DNA from: a virus
Virus record (IMG/VR): IMGVR_UViG_3300046500_000124
Coordinates: 1-44,847 of that record
Strand: one strand, 5' to 3'
DNA: 44,847 bases
The notes under the pieces were generated by a model. It saw nothing but the letters and a program-made list of their open reading frames with translations, searched no databases and had not been told where the DNA came from. Within the stretch, counting starts at the first letter, position 1; each line of letters starts with the position of its first letter. The position numbers and the translations under genes are program-made. Positions 22,379 through 31,487 of this stretch are shown in pieces.

Positions 22379-23025
22379 GATTTGCGTTTGATTGACGTTA
22401 CCCCGAAATCGTCGGGATCGAACCGCGGGCAGATATCGCAGTATTTCTCGACCCCTTCGGCCTGTATCTGGTCGGGAATCGACGCCGGGTGATCGCGTTG
22501 CGGCCGGAACCATTGCAGCATATGTCGGCATGGGAAAACGTAGGTGCCGTCTTCCGACTTCGCTTCAAAGTGCCGGAAGTATGGCGCGACGTGTTCGAAG
22601 TTCCGGTATGGCGCCAGCGGCTCAAAAGGGTTATCTATCAGCCTGAAGCAGTGGGCGCGATAGTCGCGAACTGAGCAGGAGTCCGCGAAGCATTTCAGGA
22701 CTGCTTCCGTCATGAATGCTTCCCGCATCTCGCCGATGATCATTCGGCCCTGCGCGTAGAAGTGCGTGCCCTTCCATCCGCGCACGTAGTGAATCAGATC
22801 CATCGCCTGCGTCGCACCCTCAAACGTCGGCACGAAGCCAGCAACAAAAATCCTCATCGACTCCAGGTCTCGCTCCGCAAATAGCTGGGCCATCTTTGCA
22901 ACGTCAAACGCCAGTTCAAACGCCTCAGACCGGCTTCGCACGAATAGCACGAGTACCAGATAGTCGCGAGACAGTCGGGCTAGCGACTCGTGCGTGAAGA
23001 AGCTTGGTGGGTGTGTGTTGGGCAT
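22375..23025 (-). CDS. Unidentified 216-residue protein heading the reverse-strand cassette
   Basis: A soluble mixed protein with scattered cysteines and a C-terminal CRHMLQWFRPQRDHP and EKYCDICPRFD region with a CxxC pair that may bind metal. There is no signal peptide. The ATG at 23025 faces the + strand gene at 23043, with only 17 bases between, so any promoter must lie inside the neighbouring gene. It leads an operon with the membrane peptide and secreted protein. I do not recognise the family. Confidence 0.65.
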   Translation of the reverse strand: MPNTHPPSFFTHESLARLSRDYLVLVLFVRSRSEAFELAFDVAKMAQLFAERDLESMRIFVAGFVPTFEGATQAMDLIHYVRGWKGTHFYAQGRMIIGEMREAFMTEAVLKCFADSCSVRDYRAHCFRLIDNPFEPLAPYRNFEHVAPYFRHFEAKSEDGTYVFPCRHMLQWFRPQRDHPASIPDQIQAEGVEKYCDICPRFDPDDFGVTSIKRKS

Positions 23026-23042
23026 ATCAATAGGTCATAAAG

Positions 23043-23390
23043 ATGCGCACATGGGGAAGAACAACCGACGAGCTAGGCAACAAGACATGGGTGGAAGTAA
23101 CGACGGACAGCAACGGCTTTTCTGACAACGTCTTTTTAACCACGCTGGTTCAGGCGCTAAAGCTGAATCTTGGGGAGTCGCCATTCAATGCCAACGTTGG
23201 GATTCCACAGTATCAGACGATCATGACACAGGTCATGCCCGACTTCTACGTGTCGAATATTCAGCAGCAATTCGCCCCCTACTTCGCGTCGCTAGTCATT
23301 ACCCGCGTACAGGGGGCATTTCCGCCGCAATATAACGTAAGTGCCGTGTGCCACTCGGGCGCCATCATCAACGAAACAATCGCGACATGA
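23043..23390 (+). CDS. Baseplate wedge protein (gp25/gpW-like)
   Basis: The 115-residue protein lies directly before the baseplate J gene, the usual place of the gp25-like wedge subunit. It contains FLTTLVQALKLNLGESPFNA, resembling the helix and loop of that family where conserved residues position the first sheath ring. Its TGA overlaps the ATG of the next gene (ATGA at 23387-23390). It would link sheath and wedge. Confidence 0.7.
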   Translation: MRTWGRTTDELGNKTWVEVTTDSNGFSDNVFLTTLVQALKLNLGESPFNANVGIPQYQTIMTQVMPDFYVSNIQQQFAPYFASLVITRVQGAFPPQYNVSAVCHSGAIINETIAT

Positions 23391-24808
23391 CCATTAGCCC
23401 GACTAGCATACCGTTGGTGATGACCGCTGCAGGCCCCGCGGTCACCCCGCCTGCAACGCTATACCAGAACCTGATCAACTATGTTGCCTCGCAAGTCCCT
23501 GGGTACACGGCGAATCTGCCCGCGTCACTCATCGACGACATCAGCGGGACCGACGTCGGCGCGCTCATCACCATCGATCAGGCGCGAGTCGACGCAATCA
23601 ATGCCGTGACGCCTTACGGTGCCAATGCCTTCATCCTCGCCCAACTCGGCGCACAGGCGGGCATCCCGCAAGGCACGTCGGCTAATGCCAGCGTCGACGT
23701 CGTTTTTTCGGGTCCTGCCGGCTACGTGTTTCAGCCCGGCTTCGTCGTTTCAGACGGCACGAACCAATATGCGTTGGTCGATGGCGGCGTCATCCAGACG
23801 GGCGGCACCACTCCGCAGCTTACTGCGGTAGCGACCAATAGCGGCACGTTCGCAATTCCCGCGAACACGGTGACACAGATCGTCACCTCCATTCCGAGCG
23901 CCTATGCGGTGACTGTCGCCAATCCGCAGGCCGGCACGCCAGCGACGACAACCGAGAGCGTTCAGACGTACCGCAGCCGGGTATTGCAGGCTGGTATCGT
24001 CGCCGCCACCGGCACGCCCGCATACCTGAAGACACTGCTTTATAAGATCACTGGTGTCCAGCAACAGCTCGTCTCGATCAACCAGGTAACTGGCGGATGG
24101 CAAGTCATCTGCGGCGGCGGCGATACTTATGCGATCGCCAATGCAATCCTGCAGGGCGTACCGGATATCGCGACTTTGCAAGGCTCGCAACTCGCCATCA
24201 CGGGCATGACCGCGGCGAATCCGGTTGTTATCACGACCAACCTGAATCACGGATACATCGCTGGCCAGACAGTCACGGTTACAGGTGCAACGCCGAGCGC
24301 GTACAACCTGACCTACACAATCGCCTCGGTCACCGCAACGACGATCACGACGACGACAAACGGAAGCGGGTTCGGAACCTACACGGGCGGCGCGAAGCTT
24401 ACGCCTAATCCGCGCAATGTGACGGTATCGCTGTTCCAGAACCCGGATACATACTCGATTACGTTCGTCAACCCGCCTCAGCAGACGGTGACTGTGGCTG
24501 CGCACTGGAACACAACGCTACCGAGCTTTACTGCTGGTACTTCAGTCAATCAGTTGGCGGCACCCGCAATCCAGTCTTATATAAACAGCATTTATGTGGG
24601 TCAACCAATCAACCTGCTTGAAATGCAGGCCGTGTTTCAGAACGCCGTTGCCTCAGTGATCTCGGCACCGAACATCACGACTCTCACATTCGTCGTGACA
24701 ATCAACGGTGTGACGGCCTCACCGACTGCGGGGACAAGCATTATCCCTGGAGACCCCGAGGGGTTTTTTAACGCCTCTGCTACGGCGATCACCGTCACTC
24801 AGGGCTAA
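23387..24808 (+). CDS. Baseplate J-like wedge protein with an inserted beta module
   Basis: The 473-residue product shows the baseplate J signature: ATLYQNLINYVASQVPGYTA, a DVGALITIDQARVDAINAVT helix and an ATGTPAYLKTLLYKITGVQQ segment. Residues about 265-345 are an inserted beta module (GQTVTVTGATPSAYNLTYTI) like those in the sheath and decoration proteins. It forms part of the wedge ring that controls contraction. The start overlaps the upstream stop. Confidence 0.85.
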   Translation: MTISPTSIPLVMTAAGPAVTPPATLYQNLINYVASQVPGYTANLPASLIDDISGTDVGALITIDQARVDAINAVTPYGANAFILAQLGAQAGIPQGTSANASVDVVFSGPAGYVFQPGFVVSDGTNQYALVDGGVIQTGGTTPQLTAVATNSGTFAIPANTVTQIVTSIPSAYAVTVANPQAGTPATTTESVQTYRSRVLQAGIVAATGTPAYLKTLLYKITGVQQQLVSINQVTGGWQVICGGGDTYAIANAILQGVPDIATLQGSQLAITGMTAANPVVITTNLNHGYIAGQTVTVTGATPSAYNLTYTIASVTATTITTTTNGSGFGTYTGGAKLTPNPRNVTVSLFQNPDTYSITFVNPPQQTVTVAAHWNTTLPSFTAGTSVNQLAAPAIQSYINSIYVGQPINLLEMQAVFQNAVASVISAPNITTLTFVVTINGVTASPTAGTSIIPGDPEGFFNASATAITVTQG

Positions 24809-24811
24809 AGC

Positions 24812-25711
24812 ATGGGCGCCATCGAATCATTTTCGACTGTTCCGCTGCAAGAGATAATTCCGAGCTATCTGTATGCCGAGTACAGCGACGACGAGAACCT
24901 GCAAGCATTCGTCGCCGCATACAATTCTCTGTCTCAGGGGTATCTTTCGTGGTTCAACAGCACACCCCTCGGCCTCTACACATCGCCCAACATCAATGGC
25001 CCATTGCTGGACTGGATTGGCAACGGAGTCTACGGAATCCCTCGGCCGGTCCTATCGAACCAAACGAGTGCCGTAACCGCTGGCTATAACTCAACGCCAT
25101 ACAACACACTTCTTCCCTACGACGGAGCAAGTTTCACGTCCTCCGGATCTTCCGCGCTTGCGTCTGACGACATTTACAAGCGGGCGATGACGTGGGATCT
25201 GTACCGCGGCGACGGGCAGATGTTCACGATGGGATGGCTCAAGAACCGGGTCAACCGGTTTCTGAACGGAGCGAACGGTTCGGATTACACGGTACTCGAC
25301 AACCCGCCGTCGATTACGGTATCGGGCAATGTTTTCACGATTTCATCATTCGAAGACTCTGTTTTCACAAGTCTTCAGGAGCTGCTGACCAACAACGCCC
25401 TGTCGGTTCCGTTCCAATACACGTTTGCCTTCATCAACATCAGTTTTCTGAATGACGGCGGTGTTTTGTGGATGACGGCTCCCCTGAACTATCCGACTAG
25501 CCCTGTCGGTCTTGCTGCTGGTGCTGTTTGGTACAACGGAGGCACGGTATCGGTCATTCCTGGCGGCTCTGGAGCGGGCTCACCCGTTTATTTCGGAACT
25601 ATCACTGCTGCCGGGCTTCTTGCTCTTGGTGGTGGCGGTCTACCGACGACAAATCCGAGCAACCCCAACCAGCTGTGGAATAACGGCGGCGTTATCTCAA
25701 TTTCGGCGTAA
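24812..25711 (+). CDS. Tail protein I-like baseplate protein with repeated C-terminal modules
   Basis: It follows baseplate J, the place of gpI. The N-terminal 180 residues (EIIPSYLYAEYSDDENLQAF, then RAMTWDLYRGDGQMFTMGWL) resemble the gpI-like family that attaches fibres. The C-terminus carries two copies of a short module, VWYNGGTVSV and LWNNGGVISIS, each after a PT-x-P segment. The 299-residue length exceeds plain gpI because of these modules. Confidence 0.7.
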   Translation: MGAIESFSTVPLQEIIPSYLYAEYSDDENLQAFVAAYNSLSQGYLSWFNSTPLGLYTSPNINGPLLDWIGNGVYGIPRPVLSNQTSAVTAGYNSTPYNTLLPYDGASFTSSGSSALASDDIYKRAMTWDLYRGDGQMFTMGWLKNRVNRFLNGANGSDYTVLDNPPSITVSGNVFTISSFEDSVFTSLQELLTNNALSVPFQYTFAFINISFLNDGGVLWMTAPLNYPTSPVGLAAGAVWYNGGTVSVIPGGSGAGSPVYFGTITAAGLLALGGGGLPTTNPSNPNQLWNNGGVISISA

Positions 25712-25714
25712 CCC

Positions 25715-26434
25715 ATGACGATTTTCACATTCGCGAACAATATCAATACGACGTTGGCGGGTGCCGCGTCGCCCAGTGCCACCACAATCACACTAGCCAG
25801 CACGGCGAATCTACCGGCTTCAATTCCTGCTGGTGAGGTTCTTGTAATTACGCTGAATGATGTAGCGACGCGCCAGAACTTTGAAATCGTCTATGCCACC
25901 GCCCGGACGGGGGCGACATTAACAGTTGCACGCGCGCAGGAGGGCACTTCGGCATTGGCATGGCTCACGGGCGATTATGCATTCAGCCCGCCCACTGCCG
26001 GGCAACAGGCGTCGTTCGGACAGTTGGCTGCGACTAACGCGTGGGCGGGTAACAATACGTTCTCCCAGTCGCCGGTAGTGCCCAACGCATCAGCGGGGGA
26101 CCAGGCAATGGCCTATGGCCAATTACCAGGGCAATTTTCCAGCTCTCTTGGGACAAATGGCTACAAAAAATATCCCGATCCGAATAGTCCGACCGGTTAC
26201 TTCATTGAGCAGTGGGGATTAGCCACCGTTGCAGCGTCCGGTACAACAAATATCACATTGCCAATTGCGTTCCCCAATGGAGCTTTTGCGCCCACAGGAA
26301 ATTTCCAGGGTGGTGCAGTACCCGCGGCGGCCGGCGGCCTAGGTTTTAGTGTCGTGTCGACGTCCCAGATTTCTTGCCAGTGCAGCTATACCGGCGCTAC
26401 CTATGGCGTCTACTACAACGTGAGGGGGTATTGA
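25715..26434 (+). CDS. Tail fibre protein with a gp53-like receptor-binding C-terminus
   Basis: The N-terminus (FANNINTTLAGAASPSATTI) is a typical fibre opening that attaches to the baseplate. The C-terminal 80 residues (NGYKKYPDPNSPTGYFIEQW, then TTNITLPIAFPNG and a YNVRGY end) match the gp53-like C-terminal domain of receptor-binding fibres. It therefore probably recognises a host surface glycan. Its stop overlaps the next ATG (TGATG). Confidence 0.75.
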   Translation: MTIFTFANNINTTLAGAASPSATTITLASTANLPASIPAGEVLVITLNDVATRQNFEIVYATARTGATLTVARAQEGTSALAWLTGDYAFSPPTAGQQASFGQLAATNAWAGNNTFSQSPVVPNASAGDQAMAYGQLPGQFSSSLGTNGYKKYPDPNSPTGYFIEQWGLATVAASGTTNITLPIAFPNGAFAPTGNFQGGAVPAAAGGLGFSVVSTSQISCQCSYTGATYGVYYNVRGY

Positions 26435-26637
26435 TGACTCAATTCGCACGATTCAACCCTGCCGCAGTATCTCCGTCTCCTGTCACGGGATGGTATGACA
26501 CAGCGGTCTTTGCGTATCCCGATCTTCCTCCGTCCAATGCGCTCGTGCAGACGACCGAGCAGCAGTGGCAACAGCACTTCGACAATCCCAATGGCTGGAC
26601 TGTGAACAGCGGCAAACTGATGGCACCCAATGACTGA
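26434..26637 (+). CDS. Small fibre-associated protein (67 aa)
   Basis: The start at 26434 overlaps the fibre gene stop. The product (MTQFARFNPAAVSPSPVTGW, then TEQQWQQHFDNPNGWTVNSG) resembles the small proteins next to phage tail fibres that contain DUF4376-like or fibre-assembly segments. It may be a fibre chaperone or cap. It overlaps the following gene by 8 bases. The role is inferred from place. Confidence 0.6.
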   Translation: MTQFARFNPAAVSPSPVTGWYDTAVFAYPDLPPSNALVQTTEQQWQQHFDNPNGWTVNSGKLMAPND

Positions 26638-26845
26638 AATCTACGGACTCCCCCAACCGCTGACGGGCGACGAAACCGTCACGATTCATCAAGTGCAAAA
26701 CGGGCAGATTGCGCTTTGCACGATGCCGATTTCGCAACTCGCAACGATCCTAAGTTCTACCGCATGGGCGACAGGTCTGCCTACTACAGAACCAGTCACC
26801 GCTGGCGTCGTGTGGAATAACGCGGGCGTCGTCTCGGTGTCCTGA
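26630..26845 (+). CDS. Small tail-attached protein with WNNAGVVSVS end (71 aa)
   Basis: Translation is coupled to the preceding gene. The last 25 residues (GLPTTEPVTAGVVWNNAGVV) repeat the module at the end of the gpI-like protein (LPTTNP...LWNNGGVISIS). The N-terminal half (TGDETVTIHQVQNGQIALCT) is beta-rich. It is likely a decoration or fibre-tip component. An intrinsic terminator follows. Confidence 0.6.
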   Translation: MTEIYGLPQPLTGDETVTIHQVQNGQIALCTMPISQLATILSSTAWATGLPTTEPVTAGVVWNNAGVVSVS

Positions 26846-26866
26846 TACGCAGCCGATTCAATACAA

Positions 26867-26887
26867 GCGCCTCCGGGCGCTTTTTTA
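26867..26887 (+). terminator. Intrinsic terminator after the fibre cluster
   Basis: GCGCC (26867-26871) pairs with GGCGC (26876-26880), extended by flanking AA/TT, then TTTTTTATT. It separates the baseplate/fibre operon from the large fibre gene. Confidence 0.8.
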
Positions 26888-26900
26888 TTGCCTGGAAGAA

Positions 26901-29219
26901 ATGAAAAAACTATTCGCAATCGTTGTTGCGGGGCTGTTTTCGTCGCTCGCGCTCGCCCAGACATATCCGTCGCCTACCTTTAACAGCCTCACTCTTCAGA
27001 ATCCCCTATCGGCGGCCAATGGCGGTACGGGCGCGACGTCATCTTCGGGCACGGGATCTGCAGTTCTGAATAACGGGCCGACGCTCATTGCTCCCAATCT
27101 CGGGACACCGTCTGCCGTGAACTTGACCAACGGCACGGGCCTCCCTATTTCTACTGGGATTTCCGGCTTCGGCACGGGCGTCGCCGCAGCGCTCTCAAAT
27201 GCTGTCACAGGCTCTGGCTCGCCTGTACTCGCAACTTCCCCGTCTATCGTCAGCCCGACAGTGACGGGCGCATTTACTGCAACCGGCCTCGTCACGACCG
27301 CTGATCTTGCAACACAATCGGCCAATACGGTGCTCGCCAATGTGACGGGCTCGAACGCATCACCAACGGCCTTCGCGATGCCTAGCTGCAGCACGACGTC
27401 CAGTGCGCTGACATGGACAAGCGGGGCGGGTTTTGCGTGTAACGCAGCAATCAATGCCTCGCAACTTGGCGGCGCTACCTTTGCGGCACCGGGGTCAATC
27501 GGGTCGACGACGCCGAATACTGGCGCATTTACGTCGCTATCGGCGTCAGGTACGGTCAGCGGGACGGGCTTCAGCAACTACCTAGCCTCGCCGCCTGCGA
27601 TCGGTGGGGCGACCGCGAGTGCGGGCACGTTCACGACGCTCACGGCGAACACGGCAGCGCTGGGAACGAACACGACGCAAGCCGCCACGACGGCATTCGT
27701 CGTCAATCATCAGGGCTGCAAAAACATCCTCGATTACGGCGGCAACAATATCGGCGGCGGTGCGGCCGCGAATAACACCGCGTGGACGAATGCGATCTCG
27801 GCGCAGAGCGCAAATAATTCGGTATGCATATATTTCCCGCCCGGCTCATATCTGTTCAATTCAACCATCTCATACGCAATCCCGAATCTCGGCTCTACGA
27901 TCACAATCATTGGTGACGGCTCGAGCGTCACGAATCTGGTGTGGCCGAATGCCGTGAATGGGATCGTCCTGACGACGAAGGATTGGACCAGCTCGATTCA
28001 CGTTCGCGGCCTCACGCTGCAAACGCAAGGCGCTGGGACTGCTACCGGCCTCACGATTACGCAGGGTGCAGGTTCCATCAGCAATCCGGCGAATACCGCA
28101 CAAAGCGACATTACCGATGTCACGTTCATGGGCTCCGATGGGTGGACCTCCGGCGGTCCTACATCTGGCACGAAGTATTGGGTAACCGGCACACAGGTCA
28201 CCGCCGTGTCTAATATCAACTATGTAAGTGATATGTGGCTGGGGGCATTCGGCAGCGGCACGGGTCTTGGAAATGGTGTTGTTCTTTCCGGATCGTCGTC
28301 CACACAAGCGGCGGTCGTTCATAACTTTACCGGTTGCAACTTTATCTTTAACAACGTTTCGATCACGATGGGAACCTGGGTTCAGGGCGTCAGCCTGACC
28401 AGCACCAACCTGACTGAGGTGAATCAAGGTGTCGTTGCAAATGGTACAGCCGGCATGGTGCAACTGGCGGTTACGAATTCCCAGTTCTCGACCTACTCAA
28501 ATGACATCGTCATAGGCGGCCCGCTCACCAACGCATCGATTACGAACAACCTTTTCTATGTTGGCGGCTCCAATAGCGGAATCATTATCAACAGCGCATC
28601 CGCAGCCGACTTCAACATTGCGAATAACCAGTTCTTCCCCGGATTCAGCGCGGCCAGCCCAAACGGGGTATTTGTGAATGTCTCGAACTCGGGATCGTCG
28701 AATTACCTTGGCGAAAACATTTTCAACTCGCTCGGTACGGGCGTTACCCTGACGAGCAATGCGCCCAGTTGGACTTTGGGAGCAAATTCGTTCGCTGGCG
28801 TAACGACGAACTACAGCATTGGTACACAGTCTGTAAATTACACTTCCTACCACGCTATCGGCGGGGGTAGTTTCGGGACGGCGATTCCGACGAGCAGCAC
28901 ATACTACGTTGGGACCGCCGGAGCCAACGCGAATATCGGACAGAACCAGCAGGTTATCTCGCAAGTCGGGACCTTGGCTAAACTGACCGTGCAAGCTTAT
29001 GCGACTGTTGGCGCTGGCCAGTCCTGGGTGGCAACGGTCTATCTAAATGGCGTTGCTACATCTATGACATGCACGATTAGCGGGTCTTCAAATGCGGTTT
29101 GCCAGGATTTTACCCATACGGTCGCATTGGCTTCTGCGTCAGATATTACGGTTGGCGTGACCACATCTTCCGGCGCGACAGTGACCGGAGTTATGTGGTC
29201 CGCGCTAGTTGTGCATTAG
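26901..29219 (+). CDS. Large tail fibre / beta-helix protein with an N-terminal signal-like sequence
   Basis: The 772-residue protein starts with MKKLFAIVVAGLFSSLALAQ, which looks like a Sec signal peptide, then low-complexity fibre repeats (GTGLPISTGISGFGTGVAAA). Residues about 270-600 resemble a pectate-lyase-like right-handed beta-helix (CIYFPPGSYLFNSTISYAIP). The C-terminal part (SYHAIGGGSFGTAIPTSSTY) is beta-rich. It is probably a tailspike that binds or cuts polysaccharide. The signal-like start is odd for a virion protein assembled in the cytoplasm. GGAAGAA precedes the ATG. It overlaps the convergent acyltransferase gene by 29 bases. Confidence 0.7.
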   Translation: MKKLFAIVVAGLFSSLALAQTYPSPTFNSLTLQNPLSAANGGTGATSSSGTGSAVLNNGPTLIAPNLGTPSAVNLTNGTGLPISTGISGFGTGVAAALSNAVTGSGSPVLATSPSIVSPTVTGAFTATGLVTTADLATQSANTVLANVTGSNASPTAFAMPSCSTTSSALTWTSGAGFACNAAINASQLGGATFAAPGSIGSTTPNTGAFTSLSASGTVSGTGFSNYLASPPAIGGATASAGTFTTLTANTAALGTNTTQAATTAFVVNHQGCKNILDYGGNNIGGGAAANNTAWTNAISAQSANNSVCIYFPPGSYLFNSTISYAIPNLGSTITIIGDGSSVTNLVWPNAVNGIVLTTKDWTSSIHVRGLTLQTQGAGTATGLTITQGAGSISNPANTAQSDITDVTFMGSDGWTSGGPTSGTKYWVTGTQVTAVSNINYVSDMWLGAFGSGTGLGNGVVLSGSSSTQAAVVHNFTGCNFIFNNVSITMGTWVQGVSLTSTNLTEVNQGVVANGTAGMVQLAVTNSQFSTYSNDIVIGGPLTNASITNNLFYVGGSNSGIIINSASAADFNIANNQFFPGFSAASPNGVFVNVSNSGSSNYLGENIFNSLGTGVTLTSNAPSWTLGANSFAGVTTNYSIGTQSVNYTSYHAIGGGSFGTAIPTSSTYYVGTAGANANIGQNQQVISQVGTLAKLTVQAYATVGAGQSWVATVYLNGVATSMTCTISGSSNAVCQDFTHTVALASASDITVGVTTSSGATVTGVMWSALVVH

Positions 29220-30372
29220 CCGATTTCCATCTGAGGACGCGGCGGCCCAGATCAATGCCGCGTCGCTCGATCAGGTAATAGGTAGCTGCCGAGAGGGCAA
29301 TAACGACCACATACGTGATGAGCGTGACCAGCCAGAAGCGCCCTACCGAGTAAGTCATGTTCGCGCCGAATCTGGGAAACTGCATCAGAGTAACGATGAC
29401 AAGGCCGTGCAGCAGGTAAATGCTGTAACTGATGTTGCCAAGGCGACGTGCGCCGGGCGTCAACAGGGCGCCGAATGCCGTTGCTCCGGATGCGATGAAA
29501 AAGAAAAATAGCCCAAGCATGATGCTTCTTGTATCGGTAAAAGGATCGCCTGGCAGCGCCAATGCGGTTGCTCCCGCAGCAAGCGCGAAGACCGACCAGA
29601 GAATGCCGCCCTTTCCAAAGCCTCGGAATGAGCGAAGCAAGCTGGCCGTTAGCATCCCGAGCAGGAAATTTTCGACAAATGACCGGTATGGCTGGTTGAT
29701 GATAGCCGCTCCAAACAGAAAGAACAGGAGCGTCGCACCGATCACGGCGATAGCTGATTTTTCCCGTGCGAGCACTGCAATCAGTGGGAGTGCCAAGTAG
29801 AACAGCCATTCGTAGTGCAGACTCCACGTTTGCCCGACTATCCCGAGATATTCTGGATGATCGAGAAACGGTGTGGGATGATCGACAGCGCCCAGCGCAA
29901 GCCATTTAGATACTTGCGTCGCAGTTTCGATCGTGAGATTCGCCGGCAAGCCTGAGCGAATAATCACGAAAGCGAAGTAGGCGGCAATGAGGAATAGATA
30001 AAGCGGCGCGATCCGGAACAGGCGGTTGACATAGAAATCCCCCCACTGGATCGATCCTTTCCTGTCGACGAGACGTCCCCAGAACAGATATCCCGTGATC
30101 ATGAAGAAAACCGAAACTGATCCCGGACCAATGAATGCATAGAAATTTGATGGCGGGAGTCCCGTCACCCTATTTTTCAGATCGTAGCCCAGCCACACGA
30201 AATGATGGAAAAACACACCTGAGGCCAGGATGCCACGCAGGCCGTCGATAGAATTAGATCTGTGCTGATGCGCAGCGGGCGCAGTATCCAGAAAAGAAAA
30301 TTGGCGCATCGACAAGGCGCACACAACAAGGCCGATTATTGCAAAAGGCGGCCAGATCGAAAGCATAGTCAT
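29191..30372 (-). CDS. Membrane acyltransferase (acyltransferase 3 / OafA family)
   Basis: The ATG at 30372 has GAGGGG 6 bases upstream; an ATG at 30402 lacks a site. The 393-residue product has about ten membrane helices and the family motifs: SIDGLRGILASGVFFHHFVW near the start with the catalytic-type histidine pair, SVSVFFMITGYLFWGRL, and ISYSIYLLHGLVIV. Such enzymes O-acetylate lipopolysaccharide or other surface sugars. In a temperate phage this would change the host receptor and bar related phages. Confidence 0.85.
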   Translation of the reverse strand: MTMLSIWPPFAIIGLVVCALSMRQFSFLDTAPAAHQHRSNSIDGLRGILASGVFFHHFVWLGYDLKNRVTGLPPSNFYAFIGPGSVSVFFMITGYLFWGRLVDRKGSIQWGDFYVNRLFRIAPLYLFLIAAYFAFVIIRSGLPANLTIETATQVSKWLALGAVDHPTPFLDHPEYLGIVGQTWSLHYEWLFYLALPLIAVLAREKSAIAVIGATLLFFLFGAAIINQPYRSFVENFLLGMLTASLLRSFRGFGKGGILWSVFALAAGATALALPGDPFTDTRSIMLGLFFFFIASGATAFGALLTPGARRLGNISYSIYLLHGLVIVTLMQFPRFGANMTYSVGRFWLVTLITYVVVIALSAATYYLIERRGIDLGRRVLRWKSANAQLARTT

Positions 30373-30437
30373 ATTAGTCCCCTCGGGCGCGGATCTTATC
30401 ATTTCCCGATTCTGTGAGCCGCGCCGCGGTACAACAT

Positions 30438-31487
30438 TCAGTTACCAGACGGAATGAAACGCGGATTGCGCCACGCCTGCACTCCATCAACAGTTAGCTG
30501 GGGCTTCCAGTTATTGATGTGGTAAAAGGCCGGTCGCTCCATTTCGATTGACCAGTCAGCGGACGTGAAAGTATCGTATAGGCGCCCCTCAATGTGCTTC
30601 GAGTGAGTACCGATCAGAACGTAGGCGACCTTTTCATTGAGAACAGATAGGCATGAATCAATCAGATCGGCCTCGCCGCCCTGAATATCGACGTGCAAGA
30701 GATCGATTCTCTCCCTATCTCCGATCGCCGATTCCAGGGAAATCATCGGCAGCAAGTCATGGCTGCCCGTGCGCACCGCTTGATCTTGCTGTTCCTGTGT
30801 AGCGCCGAAAACTGGCTCCAATCCCCAACTGTGACCGGCGTGCTCCTGGCGCGGGAAAAGTGCAATGCCGCCCGTGGCTGCGGCGATGCCGCGGTGCAGC
30901 GAATACTCATCGATCGAAAATCCGTTGCTGGACAGCGACTCGCGGGCAAATCCAATATGCCCTTCGTCACCCTCAATGCCGATTACGTGCACTTTGCGAC
31001 CGGTACGCTTGGCTGCCACGCCAGTATTATTCATCCAGCAACCCCACCCGCACCCCAATTCGATCATGCAAAACGCGTCGGGGCGCGCTAGTTCTACTGC
31101 ATGTAATGCTGAAGCCCACTCCGCGATATCGGCGTGCCAGTTAGACGGCAGCGGGAACTGATCCAGTTTGCCGTCCTGACCGGCCAAAAACGGGAAAAAC
31201 TTAGGATCTACCAACACGCCCAGCCAGTTCGTTTGAAATCCTGGCGTAGGTTTCCGGTCATATACCTCGTGGCGCCGCATACATGCCAGCGCGTCGAAGT
31301 TGGAGAAGTAGGCAAAGAACGGCGAATTGGCGGGTATGCCTGACCGATTCTCCAGGTTCCGGGCTCGCTCTTCGGCATGGCGAGCCCGTTCTTCTGCGGC
31401 TTGAAGCGCCTCAGCTAATGCATTACGGCTATCGTGCAGTCTGCGGATCGGGCCAATCGAACGGCCAAGACTTTTAATCAAGGTCAT
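30438..31487 (-). CDS. FkbM-like SAM-dependent methyltransferase
   Basis: The ATG at 31487 has AGGAG 8 bases upstream. An N-terminal coiled coil (LAEALQAAEERARHAEERAR) precedes the methyltransferase. The SAM-binding motif is MIELGCGWGCWMNN near residue 160, and IDLLHVDIQGGEADLI matches the FkbM signature near 275. Such enzymes methylate sugars or other surface components. It shares the reverse strand with the acyltransferase downstream, separated by about 65 bases, so the two likely form one lysogenic conversion operon. Confidence 0.8.
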   Translation of the reverse strand: MTLIKSLGRSIGPIRRLHDSRNALAEALQAAEERARHAEERARNLENRSGIPANSPFFAYFSNFDALACMRRHEVYDRKPTPGFQTNWLGVLVDPKFFPFLAGQDGKLDQFPLPSNWHADIAEWASALHAVELARPDAFCMIELGCGWGCWMNNTGVAAKRTGRKVHVIGIEGDEGHIGFARESLSSNGFSIDEYSLHRGIAAATGGIALFPRQEHAGHSWGLEPVFGATQEQQDQAVRTGSHDLLPMISLESAIGDRERIDLLHVDIQGGEADLIDSCLSVLNEKVAYVLIGTHSKHIEGRLYDTFTSADWSIEMERPAFYHINNWKPQLTVDGVQAWRNPRFIPSGN

